Shown: positions 23,381 through 32,407, counted from the stretch's first letter. The stretch is DNA of 56,745 nucleotides from Clostridiales bacterium (GCA_021202925.1 JAJQCD010000015.1:1-56745), one strand, 5' to 3'. Program-made: numbers and translations. The notes: a model not told the origin generated them from the sequence alone.

Positions 23381-24142
23381 ATGTTAAAAATTGCAGTTTA
23401 CGGCAAGGGCGGAATCGGCAAATCAACCGTAACCGCCAATCTGGCGGCAGCGTTCTCCCTCCTGGGGAAACGGGTGATTCAGATCGGCTGCGACCCCAAG
23501 GCCGATTCTACGATCAATCTTCTGGGCGGACAGCCGCTCCGCTCTGTGATGGCATACATGCGGGAGGAAAACCGGGAACCGGAACACCTGGACGAGATTT
23601 CCCGGGAAGGCTTTGGCGGTGTGCTGTGCATCGAAACCGGCGGGCCGACGCCGGGACTCGGATGCGCAGGGCGCGGCATCATCGCCACCTTCCAGCTGCT
23701 TGAGGAACTGCAGCTGTTTGAGACCCATGCACCAGATGTGGTCCTCTATGATGTGCTGGGTGACGTGGTCTGCGGCGGCTTCGCCGCCCCGATCCGGGAA
23801 GGCTATGCCGAAGACATTCTGATCGTCACATCCGGAGAAAAAATGGCGCTCTACGCGGCGGACAACATCAACCGCGCAGTGCAGAATTTTGAAGACCGCG
23901 GCTATGCGAAGGTATTCGGCGTCGTCCTCAATCACCGGAACGTAACCGGTGAAAATGAAAAGGTGCAGGCATTCGCCGAGCAGGCCGGCGTTCCCATCGT
24001 CGGGGAGATCCCGAGAAGCGACGAAATTACCTGCTGCGAAGATCAGGGGATGACCGTCATCGAGGGAGCACCCGACGCGCCGGTCAGCCGCTGCTTCCTC
24101 GAACTGGCGCAGAAGCTGCTGAAACGGGAGACGGTTCAATGA
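23381..24142 (+). CDS. NifH-like ATP-dependent reductase (nitrogenase iron protein family)
   Basis: A 253-residue P-loop ATPase that passes electrons to a component 1-type partner. The P-loop is GKGGIGKST (8-16) and CDPKADST follows. The two Cys that hold the intersubunit [4Fe-4S] cluster are present as C95 (GLGCAGRG, with the NifH-type Arg) and C131 (VVCGGFAAP). The start at 23381 leaves the leader terminator intact. Its stop overlaps the D-type gene by ATGA. It is the only NifH-like gene in the window, so it may serve both D/K-like pairs. True nitrogenase reductase is unlikely because no NifD, NifK or NifB is present. Confidence 0.93.
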   Translation: MLKIAVYGKGGIGKSTVTANLAAAFSLLGKRVIQIGCDPKADSTINLLGGQPLRSVMAYMREENREPEHLDEISREGFGGVLCIETGGPTPGLGCAGRGIIATFQLLEELQLFETHAPDVVLYDVLGDVVCGGFAAPIREGYAEDILIVTSGEKMALYAADNINRAVQNFEDRGYAKVFGVVLNHRNVTGENEKVQAFAEQAGVPIVGEIPRSDEITCCEDQGMTVIEGAPDAPVSRCFLELAQKLLKRETVQ

Positions 24143-25527
24143 GCCGGCCCGACTCCCGCCTCTGTCCGGCGGCCTCCTGCTTTCCGGAAAGCGGCTCTTC
24201 TCCCCGTCCCACCAACCGCAGGGCATTTTCCATGACAGCCGAAGCGCTGTACGCGGCGGGGCCGGATCACATTCCCGCAGAATTTGTCTCCGCTTCCCAC
24301 CTGATCTACAGTTCTCCGGCAACTCTGGCTTTCAACTCGCCTGGCGCCGAGGGCTTTGGCGTCAAACGGGCCGGTCTCGCCGTCCCCGGTTCCGTCATGC
24401 TGCTGGTCTCCCCGGGCTGCTGTGGGCGCAACACCGCGCTGATTGGCGCCATGGAAGCGTATCGGGACCGTTTTTTTTACCTGCTGATGGACGAGACCGA
24501 CATTGTCACCGGACGACATCTGGAGAAGATCCCGGACGCGGTCTGCGAGGTCTGCCGTTTTCTGGACACACGTCCGTCCGTCGTCATGATCTGCATCACC
24601 TGTGTGGACGCGCTCCTCGGAACCGATATGGAACGGGTCTGCCGTAAGGCAGAGGAACGCGCCGGACTTCCCGTGCGCCCCTGCTATATGTACGCGCTGA
24701 CCCGGGAGGGCCGACGCCCGCCCATGGTACATGTGCGCCAGTCGATCTATTCCCTGCTGGAACCGGCCAGGAAGCATGCGGACGCAGTCAATCTCCTGGG
24801 GCAATTCTCTCCTTACGCAGATTCCACGGAACTCTATTCCCTTCTGCGAAGCATCGGCATCCACCGGATCCGGGAGATCGCGCGTTGCCGGACCTACGAA
24901 GAATATCAGGAGATGGCGCAGGCGAATGTCAATCTTGTCCTCAACCCGGAAGTACGCTTTGCGGCTGCGGATTTTGAAAAACGGCTGCGAATTCCCTCCA
25001 TCGAGCTGCGGCGCATGTACCAGCCTGATAAAATCCGCAACCAGTACGCCGCACTGGGATCCATTCTGGGCGCATCCTTCTCTCAGGACGCATACGAAGA
25101 AGCGGCAAGAACATCCATTGCACGTTTTCGCTCCCTCTGCCCGGACGCCGCCTTCGCCGTCGGCGAATGGATGAATGGCGACGCGTTTGAATTATCCCTG
25201 GCGCTCGTTCGCGAAGGATTTTCCGTAAAAGAAATCTTCGGAACCGTTACCTCCGAAAGCTTCTTTTATTTAAAGCATCTGGCCCGGCTCAGCCCGCAGA
25301 CCGAAATCTTTTCCAATCTGGAGCCGTCGATGCTGTACTACGACGGCCGCGATTCCGGCGTGACCATCACCATCGGCAGGGATGCCGCCTTCCACCATCC
25401 GGACTGCCCTGCTGTACCGTGGAACGACGAAATCCAGCCATTCGGATACGACGGCGTCCGGCGCCTGTTCGACGCATTGTGCGCCGCCCTGTCCGGCGGA
25501 AAAACAACGAGGAGGGATCAACCATGA
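24139..25527 (+). CDS. Nitrogenase component 1-like protein, D-type (copy 2)
   Basis: A 462-residue paralogue of 14276-15637. Candidate cluster ligands are C94 and C95 (SPGCCGRNT) and C152 and C155 ([12 protein letters not shown], the position of the NifD third P-cluster Cys). The C-terminal [14 protein letters not shown] matches copy 1 and the NifD GFDG segment. It is ATGA-coupled to the NifH-like gene before it and to the K-type gene after it. Having two such pairs recalls NifDK with NifEN, where one pair is catalytic and the other a scaffold; which is which here is unknown. Confidence 0.86.
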   Translation: MSRPDSRLCPAASCFPESGSSPRPTNRRAFSMTAEALYAAGPDHIPAEFVSASHLIYSSPATLAFNSPGAEGFGVKRAGLAVPGSVMLLVSPGCCGRNTALIGAMEAYRDRFFYLLMDETDIVTGRHLEKIPDAVCEVCRFLDTRPSVVMICITCVDALLGTDMERVCRKAEERAGLPVRPCYMYALTREGRRPPMVHVRQSIYSLLEPARKHADAVNLLGQFSPYADSTELYSLLRSIGIHRIREIARCRTYEEYQEMAQANVNLVLNPEVRFAAADFEKRLRIPSIELRRMYQPDKIRNQYAALGSILGASFSQDAYEEAARTSIARFRSLCPDAAFAVGEWMNGDAFELSLALVREGFSVKEIFGTVTSESFFYLKHLARLSPQTEIFSNLEPSMLYYDGRDSGVTITIGRDAAFHHPDCPAVPWNDEIQPFGYDGVRRLFDALCAALSGGKTTRRDQP

Positions 25528-26555
25528 AAGGACTGAGACTGGTTCTCCCGCCATTCGCTCCGGATCAGTCAGGCGCCTCGTCCGTCCTCTACGAAATGGG
25601 CGGACTCCTGGTGATCTGCGACGCGGGCGGATGCGCGGGTAATATCTGCGGATTTGACGAACCGCGCTGGTTTACACAACCCTCCGCAATTTTCAGCGCC
25701 GGACTGCGCGATATGGACGCCATACTCGGGCGGGACGACCGCCTGGTTGAAAAGCTGGCGCAGGCCGCAGAGAAGCTGGACGTTGCCTTTGCCGCCGTGA
25801 TCGGCACGCCCGTCCCCGCTGTCATCGGCACGGATTACCGGGCCCTGAGGCGGATGATCGAAAAGAAAACCGGTCTTCCCACGCTCGCAATCGAGACGAC
25901 TGGCGTCGGGCTCTACGATCAGGGAGAGGAAGCCGCATACCTGGCTCTGTTTCAGACCTTTGCCAGGGAGACTGCGCCGGTCGACACAGGAACCGTCGGC
26001 GTCATCGGCGTCACACCCATGGAATTCGGAGCCCATCATCCTCAGACCAGGATCGCTGACGCACTCCGCGCAGAGTCCTCCGTCTGCTGCTACGGCATGG
26101 GGGCCGGGATCGATGCCGTGCGTCAGGCTTCCCGGGCCAAACGAAACCTTGTCGTCGCTCCTGCCGGTCTCAAAGCCGCGCAATATCTGCAACGCACCTT
26201 TGGGACTCCCTATGAGGTCACCGATCCCTCTGCTCCCGCCCTGCTGCCGCAGACGGATTTCTCCGCGCGGCGCGTGCTGATCGTACACCAGCAGGTGACC
26301 GCAAACACACTGCGGCAGGAACTGATCCGACGCGGCATTACTGATGTCACGGTCGCCAGCTTTTTCATGATGAAGACGGAGCTTTCCGGGCCATGTGACG
26401 TCCATCTGGCCGAGGAAGAGGATTTCATCCGCCTCGTAAATGACGGCCATTTTGACTGTATCATCGGCGATCAGGTGCTCCAACGCCTGGTTCCCGCTTT
26501 CGACGGGATCTGGATCGACACACCGCATTTTGCCATCTCCGGGAGGCTGCTATGA
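25524..26555 (+). CDS. Nitrogenase component 1-like protein, K-type (copy 2)
   Basis: A 343-residue paralogue of 15634-16794, shorter than classical NifK. The N-terminal region CDAGGCAGNIC offers C32, C37 and C42 as ligands. It ends in TPHFAISGRLL, the PHxAxSGR motif of nitrogenase-like subunits. The start follows GAGGAGG and overlaps the upstream stop; its own stop overlaps hypF by ATGA. Direct coupling of a nitrogenase-like subunit to hypF is the most unusual junction of the window. Confidence 0.84.
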   Translation: MKGLRLVLPPFAPDQSGASSVLYEMGGLLVICDAGGCAGNICGFDEPRWFTQPSAIFSAGLRDMDAILGRDDRLVEKLAQAAEKLDVAFAAVIGTPVPAVIGTDYRALRRMIEKKTGLPTLAIETTGVGLYDQGEEAAYLALFQTFARETAPVDTGTVGVIGVTPMEFGAHHPQTRIADALRAESSVCCYGMGAGIDAVRQASRAKRNLVVAPAGLKAAQYLQRTFGTPYEVTDPSAPALLPQTDFSARRVLIVHQQVTANTLRQELIRRGITDVTVASFFMMKTELSGPCDVHLAEEEDFIRLVNDGHFDCIIGDQVLQRLVPAFDGIWIDTPHFAISGRLL

Positions 26556-29083
26556 ATCCGATTTCCATCTCACAGTCAGAAACCATCTGCACCCGACGGA
26601 TCCGTGTCTATGGGATCGTCCAGGGCGTCGGGTTTCGCCCCACCGTCAGCCGGCACGCCGCGGCCGCCGGAATCTGCGGCAGCGTCTGTAACAAAGGCCC
26701 TTATGTCGAAATCATCGCCCAGGGAACTGAGGCGCAGGTAGAAGAGTTTCTTACACGTCTGAAGACGAACCCACCAAAGCGGGCCGCTATTCTCAAGCTG
26801 GATATCAAGCCTGCCGGAAACGTTCCCGAATACCATGATTTCACCATCATGGAGAGTGCAAAAACCAGTGGAGAAATCTTCATTTCCCCGGACATCGCCA
26901 TCTGCGAGGCATGCAGCCAGGAGCTTTTTACCCCGGCCGACCGGCGCTATCAGCATCCGTTCATCAACTGCACCTGCTGTGGGCCGCGCCTGACCATTCT
27001 CGACGCACTGCCCTACGACCGGGAACGGACCAGCATGAAGGAGTTTCCCATGTGCCCGGCCTGTGAAGAGGAATACCACAGCCCGGACAATCGTCGTTAC
27101 GACGCGCAACCGGTCTGCTGCAACGACTGCGGACCGGAGGTTTATCTTCTGGGACGAAAGGAACGGGGGAAAGACGCCATCCGCTACGTCCGCCAGATCA
27201 TAAAAGACGGCGGCATTGTCGCCATCAAGGGAATCGGCGGTTTCCATCTCTGCTGCGACGCCACAAACGAGGACGCAGTGATGCGGCTGCGCGAACGGAA
27301 ATGCCGCCCGGCCAAGCCCTTCGCCATCATGGCACGGAATCTGGAAGCGGCGGCACGGGAATGCGAAATTCCTTCCGATGCGGTCGCCGCCATGCTGGAC
27401 GGCCACCAGAAGCCCATCATCCTCTTAAAGAAACGTCCCGGCGGCCAAATCTGTCAGGCGGTTGCGCCGGACAATCCAAAACTCGGCGTCATGCTCCCTT
27501 ACGCGCCCATCCATCTCCTGCTCTTTTGCTATGACGGCGACTGCTCCATGCCGGACTGCCTGGTGATGACCAGCGGCAACAACTCCGGCGCGCCGATCTG
27601 CAGAGATGACCGTGAAGCGAAGCAGGAGCTTTCCCGTCTGTGCGACTGCATTCTCTCGCACAACCGGCAAATCCGCATCCGTGCGGACGATTCGGTCACC
27701 GATTTCTTTGAAGGAACGCCCTATATGATCCGCCGTTCCCGCGGCTTCGCGCCGCTGCCGGTGCTTCTTGGCGCCCCTTTCTGCGGCTGTGTGGCTGCCG
27801 TCGGCGGAGAACTGAAAAACACCTTCTGCATTGCCTCCGGAAACCTGTTCTATCCGTCTCCCTATATCGGAGATCTGGAGGATCTGCGAACCGTGGATGC
27901 GCTAAAGGAAACCGTCGCGCGCTTCCACACGCTGCTGGAGACGCAGCCGCAGCTCATTGCCTGCGATCTGCATCCCCGCTATCACTCCATGGAGGTCGCG
28001 CATTCATTCGGCCTGCCGGTTTTGCCCATTCAGCACCATTACGCCCACATTGTCTCCTGTATGGCGGAAAACGATGTGAGTGACCCGGTCATCGGCGTCT
28101 CCTTTGACGGCACCGGCTATGGAAGTGACCAGACCGTCTGGGGCGGCGAATTTCTTCTCGCGGATTACCACGGGTTCACCCGTGAGGGCAGCATCGAACC
28201 CTTCTGGCAGGTCGGCGGCGACCGGTCAGCAAAGGAGGGCTGGCGCATTGCGGTTTCCATGATCGGCAGTCTGGAAAAGGATCGCCAGGCGGCTCTGGAC
28301 ACCGCAACGCGCCTCGGCCTTTGCAGCGGCCAGGAAGCGCGGATTCTGATGCGGATGATGGATCAGCATATGAACGCGATCCGCTCGACAAGCGCAGGCC
28401 GACTGTTTGACGCAGTCAGCGCGATCCTCGGCATCCGCCGCGTCTCTACCTTTGAGGGAGAGGCGTCCACTGCCCTGCAGTTTGCCGCCGAACGCTTTCT
28501 GGAAAAAATGAAAGAGCACCCGGTTCGATTCCGGGAGAATCCCAGCAGACACACGGACGAAATCGGAGAGTTACTCCTTAGCGACCAGACCGACAACCGC
28601 CTGCTTCTGGCAACCGGCGCCCTGGTGAGAACGATGTATGAACGCAGACTGGCCGGAGAATCTCCTGAGCAGCTGGCCTGCTTCTTCCATGAAACGCTGG
28701 CCGCACAGATTGCGGCTGCCTGCAGGAAAATCCGCGAGAAGACCGGCGTGACACGCGTGGCACTGAGCGGCGGCGTATTCCAGAATCTGCTGCTGGTACA
28801 CCTGACAAAGGAACGCCTGACCGAAGATGGATTCGACGTACTGCTCCACAGCCTGATCCCGCCAAACGACGGCGGCATCGCACTGGGACAGGCGGTTGTC
28901 GCCATGCAGTATCTGAAAGGCAAAGCAAACCACAATGACACAATCAGCACAAACGAGCCCGAGGGAGCATGCTCACCCGCGGCCAACGGCGAACCGGATC
29001 GTGACATATTTTGTCACAATTCAATGAATACAGGCTTAACGAATACGTTTGCGCATTCATTAAACAACAAATATCAATCGTGA
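26552..29083 (+). CDS. hypF: Carbamoyltransferase HypF
   Basis: Makes a carbamoyl group from carbamoyl phosphate and transfers it to the C-terminal Cys of HypE, the first step to the cyanide ligands of [NiFe]-hydrogenase. The 843-residue protein shows an acylphosphatase domain (VYGIVQGVGFRP, 19-30), paired zinc-finger Cys (C118/C121, C140/C143, C168/C171, about C190/C193), a YrdC-like domain and a Kae1-like domain with H495-H496-x-x-H499. The last 60 or so residues extend beyond the usual end and are encoded by AT-rich, dyad-rich DNA. It is cotranslated with the nitrogenase-like genes. Confidence 0.96.
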   Translation: MNPISISQSETICTRRIRVYGIVQGVGFRPTVSRHAAAAGICGSVCNKGPYVEIIAQGTEAQVEEFLTRLKTNPPKRAAILKLDIKPAGNVPEYHDFTIMESAKTSGEIFISPDIAICEACSQELFTPADRRYQHPFINCTCCGPRLTILDALPYDRERTSMKEFPMCPACEEEYHSPDNRRYDAQPVCCNDCGPEVYLLGRKERGKDAIRYVRQIIKDGGIVAIKGIGGFHLCCDATNEDAVMRLRERKCRPAKPFAIMARNLEAAARECEIPSDAVAAMLDGHQKPIILLKKRPGGQICQAVAPDNPKLGVMLPYAPIHLLLFCYDGDCSMPDCLVMTSGNNSGAPICRDDREAKQELSRLCDCILSHNRQIRIRADDSVTDFFEGTPYMIRRSRGFAPLPVLLGAPFCGCVAAVGGELKNTFCIASGNLFYPSPYIGDLEDLRTVDALKETVARFHTLLETQPQLIACDLHPRYHSMEVAHSFGLPVLPIQHHYAHIVSCMAENDVSDPVIGVSFDGTGYGSDQTVWGGEFLLADYHGFTREGSIEPFWQVGGDRSAKEGWRIAVSMIGSLEKDRQAALDTATRLGLCSGQEARILMRMMDQHMNAIRSTSAGRLFDAVSAILGIRRVSTFEGEASTALQFAAERFLEKMKEHPVRFRENPSRHTDEIGELLLSDQTDNRLLLATGALVRTMYERRLAGESPEQLACFFHETLAAQIAAACRKIREKTGVTRVALSGGVFQNLLLVHLTKERLTEDGFDVLLHSLIPPNDGGIALGQAVVAMQYLKGKANHNDTISTNEPEGACSPAANGEPDRDIFCHNSMNTGLTNTFAHSLNNKYQS

Positions 29084-29097
29084 ACGTTACTCACGAT
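29001..29097. promoter_or_regulatory. AT-rich dyads at the hypF-hypC junction
   Basis: GTGACA (29001-29006) and TGTCAC (29012-29017) form a dyad with a 5-base spacer; ATCGTGA (29077-29083) and TCACGAT (29091-29097) form another across the hypF stop. Base composition drops sharply compared with the flanking genes. It may be an internal regulatory region or RNA processing site; no clear promoter boxes were found. Confidence 0.35.
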
Positions 29098-29123
29098 ACC
29101 ATAACCAGCAGGAGGAAAAGGAA

Positions 29124-29333
29124 ATGTGTGTAGGATTGCCAGCAAGAATCGTAACCATGAATCAGGGAATGGCCCTGGTCGACGCGGGCGGCGCGAGAAG
29201 AGAAGTCTCCGCCCAGCTTCTTGACGATCTGGAGCCGGGCGACTATGTAATGGTTCACGCAGGAATCGCCATCGCAAAAATCACGGAAGAAAACAGCGAC
29301 GAAACCGACCGCATGATGGAGGATCTGTTCTGA
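29124..29333 (+). CDS. hypC: Hydrogenase maturation chaperone HypC
   Basis: A 69-residue HypC/HybG/HupF-family chaperone. With HypD it carries the Fe atom while CN and CO are added, and it delivers the Fe(CN)2CO unit to the client. The N-terminal MCVGLPARI has the essential Cys2 after Met removal. An AGGAGG site lies upstream. The gene lies 40 bases after hypF and overlaps the hypD start by one base. No [NiFe]-hydrogenase large subunit, the usual client, is in the window. Confidence 0.95.
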   Translation: MCVGLPARIVTMNQGMALVDAGGARREVSAQLLDDLEPGDYVMVHAGIAIAKITEENSDETDRMMEDLF

Positions 29334-30376
29334 TGGGCACAAAGAAACCATGCGCACAGGAAATCATTTCCTCTTACGACGGTCCCAGACTCCGGATCAT
29401 GGAAACCTGCGGAACCCACACACACGAAATCTTTCGTCTGGGTATCCGGACGATCCTGCCGCCCAATCTGGAACTGATCTCCGGTCCCGGCTGCCCGGTC
29501 TGCGTGACGCCGGTCAGCTTCATCGATGAAGCGGTCATGCTCGCGCTCGAATACGGGACGACGATCTGCACCTTCGGCGACCTGGTCCGCGTACCGGGAA
29601 CCAGATATTCTCTGGCCGCCGCGCGTGCGCAGGGTGCAAACATCCGCATCGTCTATGCCCCTCTGGATGCGGTATCCTACGCGAAAAAACATCCGCACGA
29701 GTCGGTTGTCTTTCTCTCGGTCGGCTTCGAGACGACGACGCCGGCATCCTGCCTCTCCGTCCGGCTGGCTGCTGCAGAGGAACTGACAAACTTCTCGCTG
29801 CTGACAGCCAACAAAACCATGCCCGGCGCCTATCGCGCACTGAAGGACAGCGCCGATATCTTTCTCTACCCGGGTCATGTCCACGCCATCACCGGCACTG
29901 CGCTCTGCGAAGAAATGGTGAAAGAAGGCGTGAGCGGTGTGATCGCCGGATTCACCGCCGATGAAATTCTCACCGCCCTGGCTGTGGCCATCGTCCGCCA
30001 CTGGGAAGGCAGACCTTTCTTCGTCAACTGCTACCCTCGCGTCGTCCGACCCGAAGGCAATCCAAAGGCTGTCGCGCTGATGGATACGATGATGGACCGA
30101 TGCGACTCCGAATGGCGCGGACTGGGCTGCATCGCCGACTCCGGCATGCGGCTGAAAGACGAATTTGCCGCCTTCGACGCGCGACGCAGATTCCATCTGC
30201 CGCCCGTCACCGGACACGCGAACCCGGCCTGCCGCTGCGGCGACATCCTTCAGGGCAAATGCCGCCCGTGCGACTGTACCCTGTTTGGAAAAACCTGCAC
30301 GCCGGAACACCCGATCGGCGCCTGCATGGTCTCCAATGAGGGCGCCTGCTCCGCCTGGTTTCAATATTCCGTATAA
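29333..30376 (+). CDS. hypD: Hydrogenase maturation factor HypD
   Basis: A 347-residue [4Fe-4S] protein that with HypC is the platform for attaching CN and CO to iron. Key motifs are METCGTHT (C26), GPGCPVC (C54, C57) and a C-terminal Cys-rich segment NPACRCGDI followed by CRPCDC and CMVSNEGAC. All are intact. The start codon overlaps the hypC stop (TGATG). Confidence 0.96.
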   Translation: MGTKKPCAQEIISSYDGPRLRIMETCGTHTHEIFRLGIRTILPPNLELISGPGCPVCVTPVSFIDEAVMLALEYGTTICTFGDLVRVPGTRYSLAAARAQGANIRIVYAPLDAVSYAKKHPHESVVFLSVGFETTTPASCLSVRLAAAEELTNFSLLTANKTMPGAYRALKDSADIFLYPGHVHAITGTALCEEMVKEGVSGVIAGFTADEILTALAVAIVRHWEGRPFFVNCYPRVVRPEGNPKAVALMDTMMDRCDSEWRGLGCIADSGMRLKDEFAAFDARRRFHLPPVTGHANPACRCGDILQGKCRPCDCTLFGKTCTPEHPIGACMVSNEGACSAWFQYSV

Positions 30377-30428
30377 CAACTGCCCCTGCGAATCACCAGA
30401 TATCATATGTAGAAAGGACCCCAGCCAT

Positions 30429-31433
30429 ATGAACCAGACCGTAACGCTGGCCCACGGCGCCGGAGGCAGACAGACCTCCGAGCTGATCGACCAGGTCTTC
30501 AAAACGCATTTTTCCAACCCGGATCTGACTGCCGACGATGCGGCAGTTCTCCCTGCTCCGACCGGGCCGATCGCCATGACGACCGATGGCTTTATCGTCT
30601 CGCCGGCCTTCTTTCCGGGTGGCAACATCGGCAAACTCTCCGTCTGCGGCACGGTCAACGACCTCGCCTGTATGGGTGCGAAGCCTCTTTACCTCTCCTG
30701 CGCCTTCGTCATTGAAGAAGGATTTCCCATGGAACAGCTGGAACAGATCGCCGCTTCCATGGCCGCCACCGCCTCCGAAGTCGGCGTACGGATCGTCTCC
30801 GGCGACACCAAGGTAGCCGGGAAAGGCCAGGTGGACGGAGTCTTTATCACAACAACCGGCATCGGACAGCTCACAGACGGCGTCCGCACCTCCGGCGCCT
30901 TTGCGAAGCCCGGCGACCGCGTCATTGTGACCGGCGACATCGGTCGGCACGGCTGCACCATCCTGCTCGCGAGAGAAGATTTCGGCATTGAGACCGACGT
31001 AACCAGCGACTGCGCGCCGCTCTGGCAGGCTGTCCGCTCCATTCTTGATGTGACGACCGACGTCCATGTGATCCGCGACGCGACCCGCGGCGGCGTCGGC
31101 ACCGTCCTCTACGAAATCGCTGCCCAAAGCCAGGTCGGCATCCGCCTCGACGCAAACGCCATCCCGGTCGCAGACAGCGTCCGCGGCGTCTGCGGTATGC
31201 TCGGCCTCGAACCGCTGTATCTGGCATGCGAAGGAAGACTGGTGATCGTCACCCCGACAGAGCAGACGGACTCGGTTCTGAACGCCCTGCGCCGCATCCC
31301 TGCTTCCAGGGAAGCCACTGTCATCGGCGAGATCACCGCGGATCATCCCGGATATGTCACCCTGACGACAGCCATCGGTGCCCAGACCATTCTCCCCGCT
31401 CCCGGCGGCGAACTCCTCCCCCGCATCTGCTGA
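30429..31433 (+). CDS. hypE: Hydrogenase maturation factor HypE
   Basis: Dehydrates the carbamoylated C-terminal Cys to a thiocyanate and donates CN to HypC-HypD. The 334-residue PurM/AIR synthetase-like protein begins with the family-typical AHGAGGRQT and ends in LLPRIC, so the essential C-terminal Cys is present. The start at 30429 is preceded by AAAGGA. With hypC, hypD and hypF it completes the iron-diatomic pathway, but hypA and hypB for nickel insertion are not here. Confidence 0.96.
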   Translation: MNQTVTLAHGAGGRQTSELIDQVFKTHFSNPDLTADDAAVLPAPTGPIAMTTDGFIVSPAFFPGGNIGKLSVCGTVNDLACMGAKPLYLSCAFVIEEGFPMEQLEQIAASMAATASEVGVRIVSGDTKVAGKGQVDGVFITTTGIGQLTDGVRTSGAFAKPGDRVIVTGDIGRHGCTILLAREDFGIETDVTSDCAPLWQAVRSILDVTTDVHVIRDATRGGVGTVLYEIAAQSQVGIRLDANAIPVADSVRGVCGMLGLEPLYLACEGRLVIVTPTEQTDSVLNALRRIPASREATVIGEITADHPGYVTLTTAIGAQTILPAPGGELLPRIC

Positions 31434-31510
31434 CACAAAGGGAAATCCAGGCGCAAGCGCTCCCCGAAACAATATTTTCTCATCCGAACGATCCTGCTTC
31501 CAAACAGCAG

Positions 31511-31648
31511 TCGCGGAGGAGAAACGATCGGAGGGGGACATTTTTCACGTCGGTACTTAGTGAGCTGAATGCTTTTTCAGCGAACTTAGTACCGCTACGT
31601 GAAAACCCAAGCGCAAGCGGTCCCCCGGAGATCGTTTCCCCTCCGCGA
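31511..31648. repeat. 138-bp near-palindromic element
   Basis: Long inverted repeat centred near 31573. The outer arms (31511-31539 and 31620-31648) pair with one single and one triple mismatch, and the inner arms (about 31541-31568 and 31577-31605) continue with GGTACT/AGTACC to a CTGA/TCAG tip. The right arm has an extra segment containing AAGCGCAAGCG; a related GGCGCAAGCG stands at 31450-31459. It could be a MITE-like repeat or an RNA hairpin in the 3' region of hypE. 31434-31510 holds no gene. Confidence 0.8.
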
Positions 31649-31678
31649 CGTCCCATTTTAAAGAAAAGGAAAGAATCG

Positions 31679-32407
31679 ATGAAAATTACCATAGAATCCA
31701 TGCAGGAACAGCAATCGCCCCCCAAAGCCCCCGCCCCGAAGCCAGAACCAGAACCAAAGAAAACCGAACTGGAAAAACTGAAGGCCATGAGCGGCAAAGA
31801 CCGCGCCTGGTACATCTGGGCCTACTACAAATTCCATATCCTCGCGGTCGTCATCGCCATCGGCCTCATCTGGCAGATCGGCCTTGTCATTTACCACTCC
31901 ACCTTCACAAGCGCCTTCCACTGCATGTACTTAAACAGCTACTCCTCCGAAGGTCCGAATCCCGCGCCCCTGGAGGACCAGCTCCGGGAATACTTAGGCC
32001 TGGGCAAAAAAGAAACCATCACGGTCGAAACCGGCTACATCGCCTTCGGCGATGACGCCACCGAATACAGCTACGCAAATATGGCAAAAATTACGGCACT
32101 GTCCGCTTCCAAAGATCTCGACGTCCTGATCGCGGACACCGCGTGTACCAATCACTATGCCGAACTCGGCGCGTATATGGATCTGGAAACCTTCCTGCCC
32201 GCCGATCTGCTGGAAAAGGTGCGCGATCGTCTCTATTACGCGACCGGAGAAGACGGAACCACAATCGCCTGCGCCATCGATATCAGCGGAACCGATTTTG
32301 TGACGGAATCCAATCTGACCCAGGATGTCCCGCTGCTCGGTATCATCGTCAACAGCGTCCGAACCGATAACGCAGTTGCCCTGATCCGCTGCATCCTGGA
32401 ACCTTAA
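31679..32407 (+). CDS. Membrane-anchored protein of unknown function
   Basis: A 242-residue protein. About residues 1-45 are a Pro/Lys/Glu-rich cytoplasmic segment, then comes one membrane helix (about 50-72, followed by IYHSTFTSAF) and an extracytoplasmic domain of about 165 residues. The outer part has a solute-binding-protein flavour (segments such as DVLIADT and GAYMDLETFLP), but I cannot name a family. The start follows AAAGGAAAG. It follows hypE after the palindromic element, so it need not belong to the hyp operon. Its 3' end overlaps the convergent GNAT gene by 59 bases. Confidence 0.7.
   Translation: MKITIESMQEQQSPPKAPAPKPEPEPKKTELEKLKAMSGKDRAWYIWAYYKFHILAVVIAIGLIWQIGLVIYHSTFTSAFHCMYLNSYSSEGPNPAPLEDQLREYLGLGKKETITVETGYIAFGDDATEYSYANMAKITALSASKDLDVLIADTACTNHYAELGAYMDLETFLPADLLEKVRDRLYYATGEDGTTIACAIDISGTDFVTESNLTQDVPLLGIIVNSVRTDNAVALIRCILEP

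Noticed and set aside
14276-26555. True nitrogen-fixing nitrogenase
   Set aside because: The component 1-like proteins are short, lack the FeMo-cofactor Cys and His contexts I would expect, and no nifB, nifE/N set or nifV is present.
29124-31433. [NiFe]-hydrogenase locus
   Set aside because: HypCDEF are present, but no large or small hydrogenase subunit and no hypA or hypB is found in the window.
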